From positions 19,224 to 81,586 of the forward strand of contig DZBD01000001.1 in the NCBI GenBank assembly GCA_022729795.1: a stretch of 62,363 nt of DNA, in the 5' to 3' direction. The translations under genes and the position numbers were made by a program. This stretch comes from Sulfuricurvum sp. (GTDB lineage: Bacteria; Campylobacterota; Campylobacteria; Campylobacterales; Sulfurimonadaceae). Shown here piece after piece: positions 55,426-62,363 of the stretch. The notes under the pieces are model-generated. The model did not search any database, was not told the origin of the DNA, and worked only from the letters and a program-made list of their open reading frames with translations. Every line of letters starts with the position of its first letter. Within the stretch, counting starts at the first letter, position 1.

Positions 55426-56049
55426 CTAAAACTCAATAGCGAGCAATTCTAAACCTGCTCTTCCAAATTTTTCTCTGTAAAGTTCACACTCTTTTTCTTG
55501 AACCTCTTTGAAGCCGAGTTTTTTGTAAAACATTTTCGTCTCAAGAGCACCTATCTCGATGATAGTTTGCGCAATTCTATAACCTTTGAGTCTGGCAGTA
55601 AGAAGACTTTTTTGCATCAATGCTTTTAAAATTCCAAGGTCGATAAAACCTTCAACCTCTTGCATAAAATCAAACATGAGTGTTCTGTTGTTCAAATCAA
55701 AATCGCAGCTGTAAAGAACTTCAAGACCTTGAGAAACATTCGGCTCAGAGCCTATCTCTTGTAAAGCATCTACAAAAGCCTGCTTGGTAGCGATTCTCGG
55801 TTCATAACTACAAAGAGTTCCTACGCTTTTACCGCTGAGTTCAGCAATAAGAAAATTAGTATAATGGCAGCGATTCTTCGCCTGTGTTTTACAGAGAGCC
55901 TCTAGTTTTTTGAGTATCTCTTGATTATCGTTTGTGCTAAAGATGAGATCAAACATTCCCTCTTTTTTTCCAGCTCTGCTTCCTTGCAACATCATCTGTG
56001 CTAAAAAAGGTGCATCATCCGCATTAGCTTGTCTTATTTTAATACTCAT
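55426..56049 (-). CDS. GNAT-like acetyltransferase domain protein
   Basis: 207 residues. N-terminal IRQANADDAPFLAQMM is the usual first strand and helix of GNAT folds, followed by FLIAELSGKSVGTLC and a C-terminal KMFYKKLGFKEVQEKE, the typical Y-x-x-x-G-F motif. The middle contains a longer insert than in minimal GNATs (about 65-140). Substrate unknown. Its TAG stop lies 9 bp before the rare-start candidate of the antiporter gene, so the two may be coupled. Confidence 0.7.
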   Translation of the reverse strand: MSIKIRQANADDAPFLAQMMLQGSRAGKKEGMFDLIFSTNDNQEILKKLEALCKTQAKNRCHYTNFLIAELSGKSVGTLCSYEPRIATKQAFVDALQEIGSEPNVSQGLEVLYSCDFDLNNRTLMFDFMQEVEGFIDLGILKALMQKSLLTARLKGYRIAQTIIEIGALETKMFYKKLGFKEVQEKECELYREKFGRAGLELLAIEF

Positions 56050-56102
56050 AACTTTTTCCGTCGATTAATTAGATTCATATAAGAGTAATAGTACCATACT
56101 TT

Positions 56103-56798
56103 ATGATAAAAAGTTTCTTAATTATTACAATTTTACAGATTTTGTTATTTTCATCACAACAAATAATTTTAGTTGTCGCTGAGGATTACAACAGTTCAAA
56201 GGCTTCTTTGGTCTGCTACGAAGAGGGCAAAAAAATATTTGGCACTATGGAAGTAAACATAGGTAAAAATGGCTTGGGAATGGGAATTGGAGCGGTAGAA
56301 CTGCCCGATAAAAATCCTTCCGTGATAAAAAAAGAGGGAGATCAAAAAGCACCCGCGGGTATCTTTAAGCTCACCTCTATATTCTCTTACGATAACAATT
56401 TAGCTTTCCACATGCCGCACTTACATGCTTCAAAAAAACTTATATGCGTAGATGATTCAGACTCAAATCTTTACAATAAAATTGTACAAATGCCCCAAGA
56501 GCCGCCAAAAAGTTTTGAATATATGAAAAGAGATGACCGACAGTACGAATTGGGAGTGGTCATAGAGCATAACAAAGATGGAATAAAAAAAAGAGGTTCT
56601 TGTATTTTTATGCATATCAAAAAATCGGATGATAGCGCTACTGCAGGATGTACGGCTATGAGTTTGCAAGAGATGCAGCAGATAAGTTCTTGGCTGGATG
56701 AGAGTAAAAATCCTTTACTTATCCAGATTCCAAAGTTGCTACAAGAGGAGATTAAAAGACTCTATCCGGAGCTAAAAAACTCCGAACTGCTTCATTAG
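56103..56798 (+). CDS. L,D-transpeptidase family protein
   Basis: 231 residues with an N-terminal signal or anchor (about 3-25). L,D-transpeptidase (YkuD-like) features: APAGIFKLTSIFSY (near 82-95), and the catalytic block CIFMHIKKSDDSATAGCTAM (near 168-187) with catalytic Cys in AGCTAM and the preceding His. Probably cross-links or remodels peptidoglycan, or attaches proteins to it, in the periplasm. It converges on argS with a 4-bp stop overlap. One motif copy lies in the gene. Confidence 0.82.
   Translation: MIKSFLIITILQILLFSSQQIILVVAEDYNSSKASLVCYEEGKKIFGTMEVNIGKNGLGMGIGAVELPDKNPSVIKKEGDQKAPAGIFKLTSIFSYDNNLAFHMPHLHASKKLICVDDSDSNLYNKIVQMPQEPPKSFEYMKRDDRQYELGVVIEHNKDGIKKRGSCIFMHIKKSDDSATAGCTAMSLQEMQQISSWLDESKNPLLIQIPKLLQEEIKRLYPELKNSELLH
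56407..56416 (-). repeat. GGCATGTGGA copy
   Basis: In the L,D-transpeptidase gene; read as FHMP. Last exact copy in the window. Confidence 0.9.
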
Positions 56799-58390
56799 TC
56801 CTCTGTTTTTACCATTCTCTCTTTTGCCTCAATACCCATCAAAGAAAGTCCTGTTTTGAGTGAGAGGGCTACAACCATAAAGAGTTTGAGAAGTTTTGCT
56901 TCATCTTCACTACCCAAAATTCTACAATCATAGTAAAACTTATGTAATGAGCCTGCAAGTGCTTTGAGATAGTCGCTCAGCTTTTGAACCTGACGTGAGC
57001 TAAAGGCATCTTCAATAATCTCAGGAAGAAGCAGTGCATCAAAAAGAAGAGCATCTGCATTTTCATTGAGACCCTTTAAAGAAGCTCTTAAAATCTCTTC
57101 TTGGCTCATATCACTTTTTGCAAGAATAGTCTTGATTCTGGCATGTGCATATTGAATATAGAAGATTGGATTAGAACTGTCTTGTTTTTTAAATTCTGCC
57201 AAGTCAAATTCAAGCGCAGTATCACTTTTTTTGGAGGCAAAAATAAAACGCAAAGCATCTGAGCCTATCTCTTGAACAATATCGCTCATCAAAATAACAT
57301 TTCCTGCTCGTTTACTCATCTTGTACGGCTCGCCGTCTTTGAGTAAACTTACCATTTGAGAGAGAAGTACTTCGAGTTTTGAGCTGTCATAACCCAAAAA
57401 TTCTACTGCTGCTTTGACACGGGGAATATATCCGTGATGGTCTGCTCCCCAGATATTAATATAGTAATCATATCCGCGCTCAAATTTTTGGTTGTGATAG
57501 ACAATATCTCCGGCTAAATAGGTTGGACGGTGGTCTTCACGAACAACTACTCTGTCTTTTTCATCGCCCTTGCTCTCTGATGCAATCCAAATTTTGCCCT
57601 CTTTTTCATATACGCCCTCACCCATCTTTGCAAGAACTCTTTGCCAATCATCATAGAGGGAAGATTCGTTTACGAAAGTGTCAAAAAAGATATTCGTATC
57701 ACCCAAATCTTTGACGATAATATCCATTACGCTGTCTTTTGCCCAAAGTGCAAGCTCTTTTTGGCGAGATACATCACGCAAAATCTCATTACCGAATTTC
57801 TCCACTGCCTCACGCGCTAAAGTTTCTAAGTACTCACCTCTGTAATAACTCTCAGGATATACAACATCCTCATGCAAAATATTACGGCGACCTTCAAGCT
57901 GAATCGAAAGACCCAGTAAATCTATCTGATTTCCGGCATCATTTACATAATATTCTGCGGTAATATCATAGCCGAGATGTCTGCCAAGACGAAGCAGAGT
58001 ATCGCCGTAAACAGCGCCTCTTGCATGTCCTATATGAAGAGGTCCCGTTGGATTTGCACTCACAAATTCCAAAAGAATTCTTTCACTTTTTTCTTGCTTA
58101 CCGAAATCACTGCTATTTTGTAATGCCCAAGTGCTGTATTCACTCAAAAAATTTTCGCTCAAACGAAAATTAAGATATCCTTTTACGGGTTCTACACTGG
58201 TAAATATTTCATTTTCATCAAAAGAAGCAGCAAGTTCTTCAGCAATAATCATAGGGGATTTTCTAAGTTCTTTGGAGAGAGAAAACGCAATGGGTGTGGC
58301 AAAATGACCAAAAGAACGGTCTTTTGGCTTTTCTAAAACAACTTCACGACCAAATTTTTCACGCAAAAGCGCCGATACTCGTTGTTTCAA
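56795..58390 (-). CDS. argS: Arginyl-tRNA synthetase
   Basis: Charges tRNA-Arg with arginine. Class I synthetase of 531 residues. The HIGH motif is GPLHIGHARG near 111-120, the KMSK loop is YKMSKRAGN near 332-340, preceded by DHHGYIPR and HQMV-type helices, and the C-terminal anticodon-binding DALR domain follows (about 405-531). It lies in the Campylobacterota order ChePep-gmk-tatA-argS, 3 bp after tatA. Confidence 0.97.
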   Translation of the reverse strand: MKQRVSALLREKFGREVVLEKPKDRSFGHFATPIAFSLSKELRKSPMIIAEELAASFDENEIFTSVEPVKGYLNFRLSENFLSEYSTWALQNSSDFGKQEKSERILLEFVSANPTGPLHIGHARGAVYGDTLLRLGRHLGYDITAEYYVNDAGNQIDLLGLSIQLEGRRNILHEDVVYPESYYRGEYLETLAREAVEKFGNEILRDVSRQKELALWAKDSVMDIIVKDLGDTNIFFDTFVNESSLYDDWQRVLAKMGEGVYEKEGKIWIASESKGDEKDRVVVREDHRPTYLAGDIVYHNQKFERGYDYYINIWGADHHGYIPRVKAAVEFLGYDSSKLEVLLSQMVSLLKDGEPYKMSKRAGNVILMSDIVQEIGSDALRFIFASKKSDTALEFDLAEFKKQDSSNPIFYIQYAHARIKTILAKSDMSQEEILRASLKGLNENADALLFDALLLPEIIEDAFSSRQVQKLSDYLKALAGSLHKFYYDCRILGSEDEAKLLKLFMVVALSLKTGLSLMGIEAKERMVKTED

Positions 58391-58393
58391 TGC

Positions 58394-58639
58394 TTATGCT
58401 TGCGTTGTTGTTTTTGTAGATTCTTTTGAGGCAACTTCTTCTTTAGACTCTACTTTTTTGGGTGCTTCACTTACAACTTTATCGGCTGCTTCAGCAACTT
58501 CATCCTCTTTCATTTCACTCTTAAAATTCTTAATCCCTCTACCAATCCCTTTTGCAAGTTCCGGTATTTTTTTAGCACCAAATAATAATACGATAATTCC
58601 AAAAATTACTAACAGTTCCATTCCACTTGGCATTCCCAT
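58394..58639 (-). CDS. tatA: Sec-independent protein translocase subunit TatA
   Basis: Pore-forming subunit of the twin-arginine export system. 81 residues: short N-terminal membrane helix (about 4-20) with [18 protein letters not shown], then FG motif, [17 protein letters not shown] amphipathic helix and an acidic, lysine-rich tail. Lies between gmk and argS in the phylum's usual order. TatB/TatC are not in the window. Confidence 0.93.
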   Translation of the reverse strand: MGMPSGMELLVIFGIIVLLFGAKKIPELAKGIGRGIKNFKSEMKEDEVAEAADKVVSEAPKKVESKEEVASKESTKTTTQA

Positions 58640-58709
58640 GGTTTTTTTCCTTTTTTTTAAGTCGAAAAGTATATCTACACTTAGCTGTATCTACTCTTAT
58701 CTTGCAAAA

Positions 58710-59336
58710 CTACTCGTCGATATCTTCCCACCGCTGGACAAATTCATTGATTTCATTTCCTGAGTGTTTTAATTTTGCAATTTTCACAATCGTTTTTAAT
58801 TTTTCTGCCGCTTCATCAAGGTTGTCATTCACAATCAGATAGTCATATTCAGAAATTCTTTGCACTTCCCTTTTTGCCATTTTGACACGTTTGTCAATCA
58901 CCTCTTGAGAATCCGTTCCCCTTGCTTCTAGTCTATTTTTCAAAACAGAAAGGGAAGGAGTTGTTACAAAAACAGATGTTATAAGCTCCCCAAGTCTATT
59001 TTTTACGATTGCATTTCCTTGTACATCTATGTCAAACAAGACCATTTTTCCATTATGAAGTGCTTCAAGTACAGGTTTTATAGATGTTCCGTAGTAGTTC
59101 CCGTGTACAACTGCGTACTCTAAAAAGTTTTCATTCTCTATATCTTTTATAAATTCCTCTTTGCTTACAAAGTGATAGTGCACTCCGTCTATCTCACCCT
59201 CTCGTATCGGGCGTGTAGTAGTGGAAATAGAGAAATGAAAGTCCCCTATATCTTTTGATATTTTGCTTATTAAAGAGCTTTTTCCTGCTCCGCTTGGACC
59301 TGAAATAACAAGAACTGCTCCGCTATGTTTATTCAC
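58710..59336 (-). CDS. gmk: Guanylate kinase
   Basis: Phosphorylates GMP to GDP. The 208 residues have the P-loop SGPSGAGKSSLI near 12-23, FSISTTTRPIREGEIDGVHYHFV near 33-55 (GMP-binding), FDIDVQGN near 96-103 and the later lid helix. It overlaps ChePep by 4 bp and starts the gmk-tatA-argS block. Confidence 0.97.
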   Translation of the reverse strand: MNKHSGAVLVISGPSGAGKSSLISKISKDIGDFHFSISTTTRPIREGEIDGVHYHFVSKEEFIKDIENENFLEYAVVHGNYYGTSIKPVLEALHNGKMVLFDIDVQGNAIVKNRLGELITSVFVTTPSLSVLKNRLEARGTDSQEVIDKRVKMAKREVQRISEYDYLIVNDNLDEAAEKLKTIVKIAKLKHSGNEINEFVQRWEDIDE

Positions 59337-60574
59337 TCTATGTCACCCAGTGAGATATTGATATTTATTTTCATACCTTTTAATGAAGCCGCTACATCTT
59401 CGTTGGAAAGTGCTTGGAGTAATTTTTTCAGTGCTTCCACCCCTTTGTTGTCCGGAGTTATTTCTAGGTTGCTTTGTAAAGGTTCATGCACGTCTTGAGC
59501 AGTATCTACTTCTTTGCTCTGCTGAGTCACATCCGACTCATCTTCTCCTAAATCCTCACCGATAGCAAGCTTCAAATCTCGACTACTCAATAAATCTATC
59601 GCATCGATTTCATTCTTTACGCCAATCTCATCTGCTGTGATATCCAATAGCATCTCTTGGCTAAGTTCACTTGCCAAATCTTCTTCAGTGAGAGCATCTA
59701 CCGCCTCTTCTATCTGAGATTCAAGATTCATCTCTTCTTCTTCTGTTTCATCATCATCAAATGCGTCAAGAAAATCAAGATTTGCAGTCTTATCACTTGC
59801 TACCGGACTTTCATTCTCTAAATCCTGAAGTTCTGAGTCATCTATGCTTAACTCATGATCAAAATCTAAATCATCTAAATCATCTAAATCATCTGAATCT
59901 TCTTCAGCATCTTCTAGGAGTTCCTGAACTTCTTGCAGTTCATCCTTGTCTAAAACACTATCCCCCAAACTTGCAACATCCTCATCATTATCATCATCTT
60001 CTTCATCGTTATCATCATCCAATAATAGCAATTCATCATCAAGCGATGCATCAGAGAGCATAATATCCTCTATTTCATTGAGGTCACCCAAATCACCCAA
60101 GTCTTCTAAATTATCTAAGTCTTCTAAATTACCTAAATCACCCAAATCTTCCAAATCATCTAAGCCTTTTTCTTCGTCTAAAGATGTATCTATATTTAAA
60201 TCAATTTCATCTTCAAGAGGTTCTACCGGAAATGCTATCTCTAAATCATCATTTTTGACATCTTTTGCAATGGATGCGAAAATATCTACCAAATCAGTAG
60301 GTAAAAACGGCTTTTTTAAAACCGAAGTAAAACCATCTACTTGCTTAGCATCTCGGGCACAGATATAAAGCGATTTATGAAAATCTACGCTATTTTGCAA
60401 TTCTTCAAATAATGCATCACTGTAAAGCGTATCATCAACCACCAAGAGGTCGTAAGCTTTATTCTTGATTGCATCAACTGTGCCTACTATTTCCAACTCA
60501 TCAGAAGTCTTTTGTGCACTTAGTGTAACTAACTTACTTACTACCGGGTTATTGTTTAAAAGTAATATTTTCAC
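59333..60574 (-). CDS. chePep: ChePep-like acidic chemotaxis protein
   Basis: 413-residue, very acidic protein. The N-terminal 115 residues fold like a response-regulator receiver (MKILLLNNNPVVSK, DLLVVDDTLY, SVLKKPFLPTDL), with a typical acidic pocket replaced by N residues so phosphorylation is doubtful. A long Asp/Glu/Leu-rich repeat region follows (about 125-290, units such as LEDLGDLGNLEDLDNLED), then a conserved C-terminal domain (about 300-413, LSQEMLLDITADEIGVK, GVEALKKLLQALSN). This is the layout of ChePep (HP0322 in H. pylori), which positions chemotaxis and flagellar control at the pole. The gmk neighbour supports it. Confidence 0.8.
   Translation of the reverse strand: MKILLLNNNPVVSKLVTLSAQKTSDELEIVGTVDAIKNKAYDLLVVDDTLYSDALFEELQNSVDFHKSLYICARDAKQVDGFTSVLKKPFLPTDLVDIFASIAKDVKNDDLEIAFPVEPLEDEIDLNIDTSLDEEKGLDDLEDLGDLGNLEDLDNLEDLGDLGDLNEIEDIMLSDASLDDELLLLDDDNDEEDDDNDEDVASLGDSVLDKDELQEVQELLEDAEEDSDDLDDLDDLDFDHELSIDDSELQDLENESPVASDKTANLDFLDAFDDDETEEEEMNLESQIEEAVDALTEEDLASELSQEMLLDITADEIGVKNEIDAIDLLSSRDLKLAIGEDLGEDESDVTQQSKEVDTAQDVHEPLQSNLEITPDNKGVEALKKLLQALSNEDVAASLKGMKININISLGDIE
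59860..60170 (-). repeat. Short acidic coding repeats in chePep
   Basis: Near-tandem 9- to 15-bp units coding DLDDLDD and LGDLxxLED blocks (clearest at 59865-59895 and 60085-60165), separated by DDNDEDD. The unit number could vary by slippage or recombination; all units keep frame. Confidence 0.7.
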
Positions 60575-60644
60575 TCATGTTCCTTTGAGGGTACGCGATT
60601 AGTATGTTTAAAAGCTTTTTGTACATCATTGTAGCAAAAAAAAA

Positions 60645-61409
60645 CTAAAACAATATCTCTAAGGCATTAAATGCCTCTTGCATCTGGATTTCCAAAATAA
60701 GCATCGTAGCAGTGAGTGTCGCAATAAGAACAGCAAAGGCAACCATAATCTTAATAGGAAAACCGATAACAAGCAAGTTAAACTGCGGCATCGTTTTCAT
60801 CAGCATTCCAAATATCACATCAGCCAGCCAAGAGAGTGCCGTAATGGGAAAAGCAATCATAAAACCGACCTGAAACATACTGCTCGTTGCATGCATGGTA
60901 TAATTAAAAAGGTCTTGGCTCATTACAAACCCACCCAGAGGAATAGTACTCAGAGAATGGTCTACAAAGAGCAACATCCAATGGTGTAAGTCTAAGGACA
61001 AAACAACCATCAAAGCCATTAAAGACAAAAATTGTGAAATAATAGGCATGGAAATTCCCGATTGCGGATCAATAGCACTTGCCATAGAAAAGCCCATCAT
61101 AAAAGATATTTGCCCCCCTGCAAAGGTGATTACATTATATGCAAGCAGTAAAATAACACCTATCGCAAGTCCAAATAAAATCTCACTCAAAATTGCAATA
61201 AGCAAATTTGCGACATTGATATCCATCGCCAAAGGAGGCATTGAGGGATAAAAAACAACGGTGAAAAAAAAGGCCATGCCAGCCTTAATATTCATAGGGA
61301 TGCCACTATGAGAAAAGATAGGAACAGCAATAAATAAAGCACCAAAACGAAAAAAGAGCAAGATAAATCCCACAATAAATGTGTCGGAAAATATCTGTGC
61401 CCAAGCCAC
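60645..61409 (-). CDS. fliR: Flagellar export apparatus protein FliR
   Basis: Inner-membrane subunit of the flagellar type III export gate. The 254 residues have about six hydrophobic segments and family stretches: FRFGALFIAVPIFSHSGIP near 21-39, EILFGLAIGVILLL near 75-88, GGQISFMMGFSMASAIDPQSG near 96-116 and a C-terminal ILIIGFPIK-like segment. Its start overlaps the ABC ATPase stop by 1 bp, the same pair as in Campylobacter. The fliR-fliQ cluster is not adjacent. Confidence 0.93.
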   Translation of the reverse strand: MAWAQIFSDTFIVGFILLFFRFGALFIAVPIFSHSGIPMNIKAGMAFFFTVVFYPSMPPLAMDINVANLLIAILSEILFGLAIGVILLLAYNVITFAGGQISFMMGFSMASAIDPQSGISMPIISQFLSLMALMVVLSLDLHHWMLLFVDHSLSTIPLGGFVMSQDLFNYTMHATSSMFQVGFMIAFPITALSWLADVIFGMLMKTMPQFNLLVIGFPIKIMVAFAVLIATLTATMLILEIQMQEAFNALEILF

Positions 61410-62053
61410 TACTGAATCCTAAGCAACGCTTTACTTTCTAGTCTATATACTTTTTTGCACATGTGTGCCAAAACTTCATCGTGGGTAACAAGTATCATCC
61501 CTGCATTGTTGTTTTGGCAATACTCAAAAAAAAGTTCCATCACTTGGCTTGCAGTTTTTTTGTCTAGATTTCCTGTGGGCTCATCCGCAAAAATGATACG
61601 CGGCTTTTTGGTTAAAACTCTAGCAATAGAAATCCTCTGTTGCTGCCCGCCTGAGAGCTCTGTAACTTTTTGATGAATACATTCATCGATTCCCAATTTC
61701 TTTAAGAGCGATTCTTCCACAGTCTGATGAGAGAGCATTGCCGCGACTTCAAGATTTTCATACCCGCTAAAGCCCTTAAAAAGGTAATGAGACTGAAAAA
61801 CAAGTCCTAACATATCTCTTTTAATCTGTACCAGTTTATTTTTTTTAAGTTTTGAGACATCTTCGCCAAAGAGAGAAACACTGCCCTTGTCTGCTTTTAA
61901 AAGGGTGGATAAAATATGTAAAAGAGTGGATTTACCACTCCCGCTCACACCGATAATAGCAATAGTTTCTTTTTCATCCAACTCTAATGAGACATCATGA
62001 AAAAGTTCATATTCAAATGTTTGTGATAAGTTTTTTGCTGATAATAAATTCAT
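61409..62053 (-). CDS. ABC transporter ATP-binding protein, LolD-like
   Basis: ATPase subunit of an ABC exporter, 214 residues. Walker A GVSGSGKSTLL (near 34-44), Q-loop VFQSHYLF, signature LSGGQQQRISIARVL (near 134-148), Walker B IIFADEPTGNLD and H-loop VTHDE. This is the LolD/FtsE/MacB group; LolD, which releases lipoproteins from the inner membrane, is most likely by size and by its place beside fliR in relatives. The matching permease is not in the window. Confidence 0.88.
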   Translation of the reverse strand: MNLLSAKNLSQTFEYELFHDVSLELDEKETIAIIGVSGSGKSTLLHILSTLLKADKGSVSLFGEDVSKLKKNKLVQIKRDMLGLVFQSHYLFKGFSGYENLEVAAMLSHQTVEESLLKKLGIDECIHQKVTELSGGQQQRISIARVLTKKPRIIFADEPTGNLDKKTASQVMELFFEYCQNNNAGMILVTHDEVLAHMCKKVYRLESKALLRIQ

Positions 62054-62122
62054 GGTGCGATTATAACGAATGTTGACGTAAATTGGTGCATGACGCTTGA
62101 GTGTATGATTAGGTTAAGCTTC

Positions 62123-62324
62123 TTAAATCAAAACCAATTCACAGGCTTTTTCATCATATCTATAATTGACAATCTCACCGCTTATAATCAATTCTATAGC
62201 TTGTTCAATAGTTTTCAGTGATATGATAAACCATTCTCTTGGGATATATCGCTTTCCATCGTCCCCAAAAACATCTACGTTAAGACAAACCTTAGCAAAA
62301 AATCTATGAATAAGTGTCCAGTTT
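62123..62324 (-). pseudogene. C-terminal fragment of an interrupted gene
   Basis: About 66 open codons that begin just after a stop, with no start. Translated they read FAKVCLNVDVFGDDGKR, REWFIISLKTIEQAIELIIS and GEIVNYRYD, ending LVLI. The REWF...AIxLIxxGxIVNYRYD pattern resembles the C-termini of GIY-YIG/T5orf172-type proteins; this is weak recall. The upstream 62325-62363 is not coding and has paired TGAAACT words, like an insertion-sequence edge. The 310 bp from 62054 otherwise hold nothing I can support. Confidence 0.45.
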
Positions 62325-62363
62325 CACCACGTTATGGTTGCCTAGTTTCATAAATACAAGCAA

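Noticed and set aside
59860-60170. Opposite-strand serine-rich reading frame over chePep
   Set aside because: It mirrors the acidic repeats and lacks a ribosome site or family similarity.

Overview
The window is a chromosomal segment of an AT-rich, motile, chemotactic, Gram-negative bacterium of the Campylobacterota (Epsilonproteobacteria), most like Sulfurimonas or a relative. The evidence is gene content and order: ferredoxin-ndk-yceD-rpmF-plsX-fabH as in Campylobacter, a ChePep-gmk-tatA-argS block as in Helicobacter and Campylobacter, fliR next to a LolD-type ABC ATPase, an ArsRS-like two-component pair, an Opr-type porin and a CetA/CetB-like split energy-taxis receptor. No database search was possible; every name rests on motifs, length and context. 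No tRNA, rRNA or CRISPR array was seen.

Layout. 1-4.7 kb: gap-pgk-tpiA-fabI on the minus strand, then nadD-rsfS on the plus strand. 4.7-13.4 kb (minus): MltF transglycosylase, a two-component system, a REC-REC-HD-GYP protein, feoAB with a Fur-box-like palindrome, and a porin without a recognisable signal peptide. 13.5-15.4 kb: PssA, a DUF1624-type acyltransferase, DoxX and a small protein. 15.5-21.2 kb (minus): a heavy-metal RND tripartite efflux operon. 21.2-25.4 kb (minus): a Cache-domain chemoreceptor fused at its end to a decayed cheB-cheR remnant, then rmuC. 25.5-33.3 kb: DEAD-box helicase, HIT protein, the lipid/ribosome operon, ferredoxin, metK and a peroxiredoxin. 33.3-37.4 kb: a PAS histidine kinase beside the broken tail of a CheB-CheR-PAS protein, a PIF1-like helicase and a dual-receiver protein. 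37.5-40.8 kb: an epimerase / membrane glycosyltransferase / outer-membrane protein operon, probably for an exopolysaccharide. 40.9-45.5 kb: MoxR ATPase, VWA/DUF2201 protein, LRV-repeat protein and a TerC-family protein. 45.5-56.8 kb: Sel1 protein, CetB/CetA-like pair, pentaheme cytochrome, dipeptide epimerase, DUF819 carrier, DUF4139 protein, exonuclease, NhaC antiporter, acetyltransferase and L,D-transpeptidase. 56.8-62.05 kb (minus): argS, tatA, gmk, ChePep, fliR and an ABC ATPase. The right edge holds the tail of a broken gene.

The strongest unexplained signal is a DNA word, GGCATGTGGA. I counted 33 exact copies (16 on one strand, 17 on the other), where about 0.05 would be expected by chance at about 37% GC. 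It lies inside genes in all six reading phases, and in five places as inverted pairs just after stop codons, where it makes terminator-like hairpins. It is absent from the conserved housekeeping blocks. This resembles the DNA uptake sequences of Neisseria and Pasteurellaceae or the HIP1 word of cyanobacteria. I know of no such element described in this phylum.

Other points: two separate chemotaxis adaptation (CheB/CheR) loci have decayed to fragments, so receptor methylation has been lost or cut back; and two dual-receiver proteins are paralogues, one with and one without an HD-GYP output domain.
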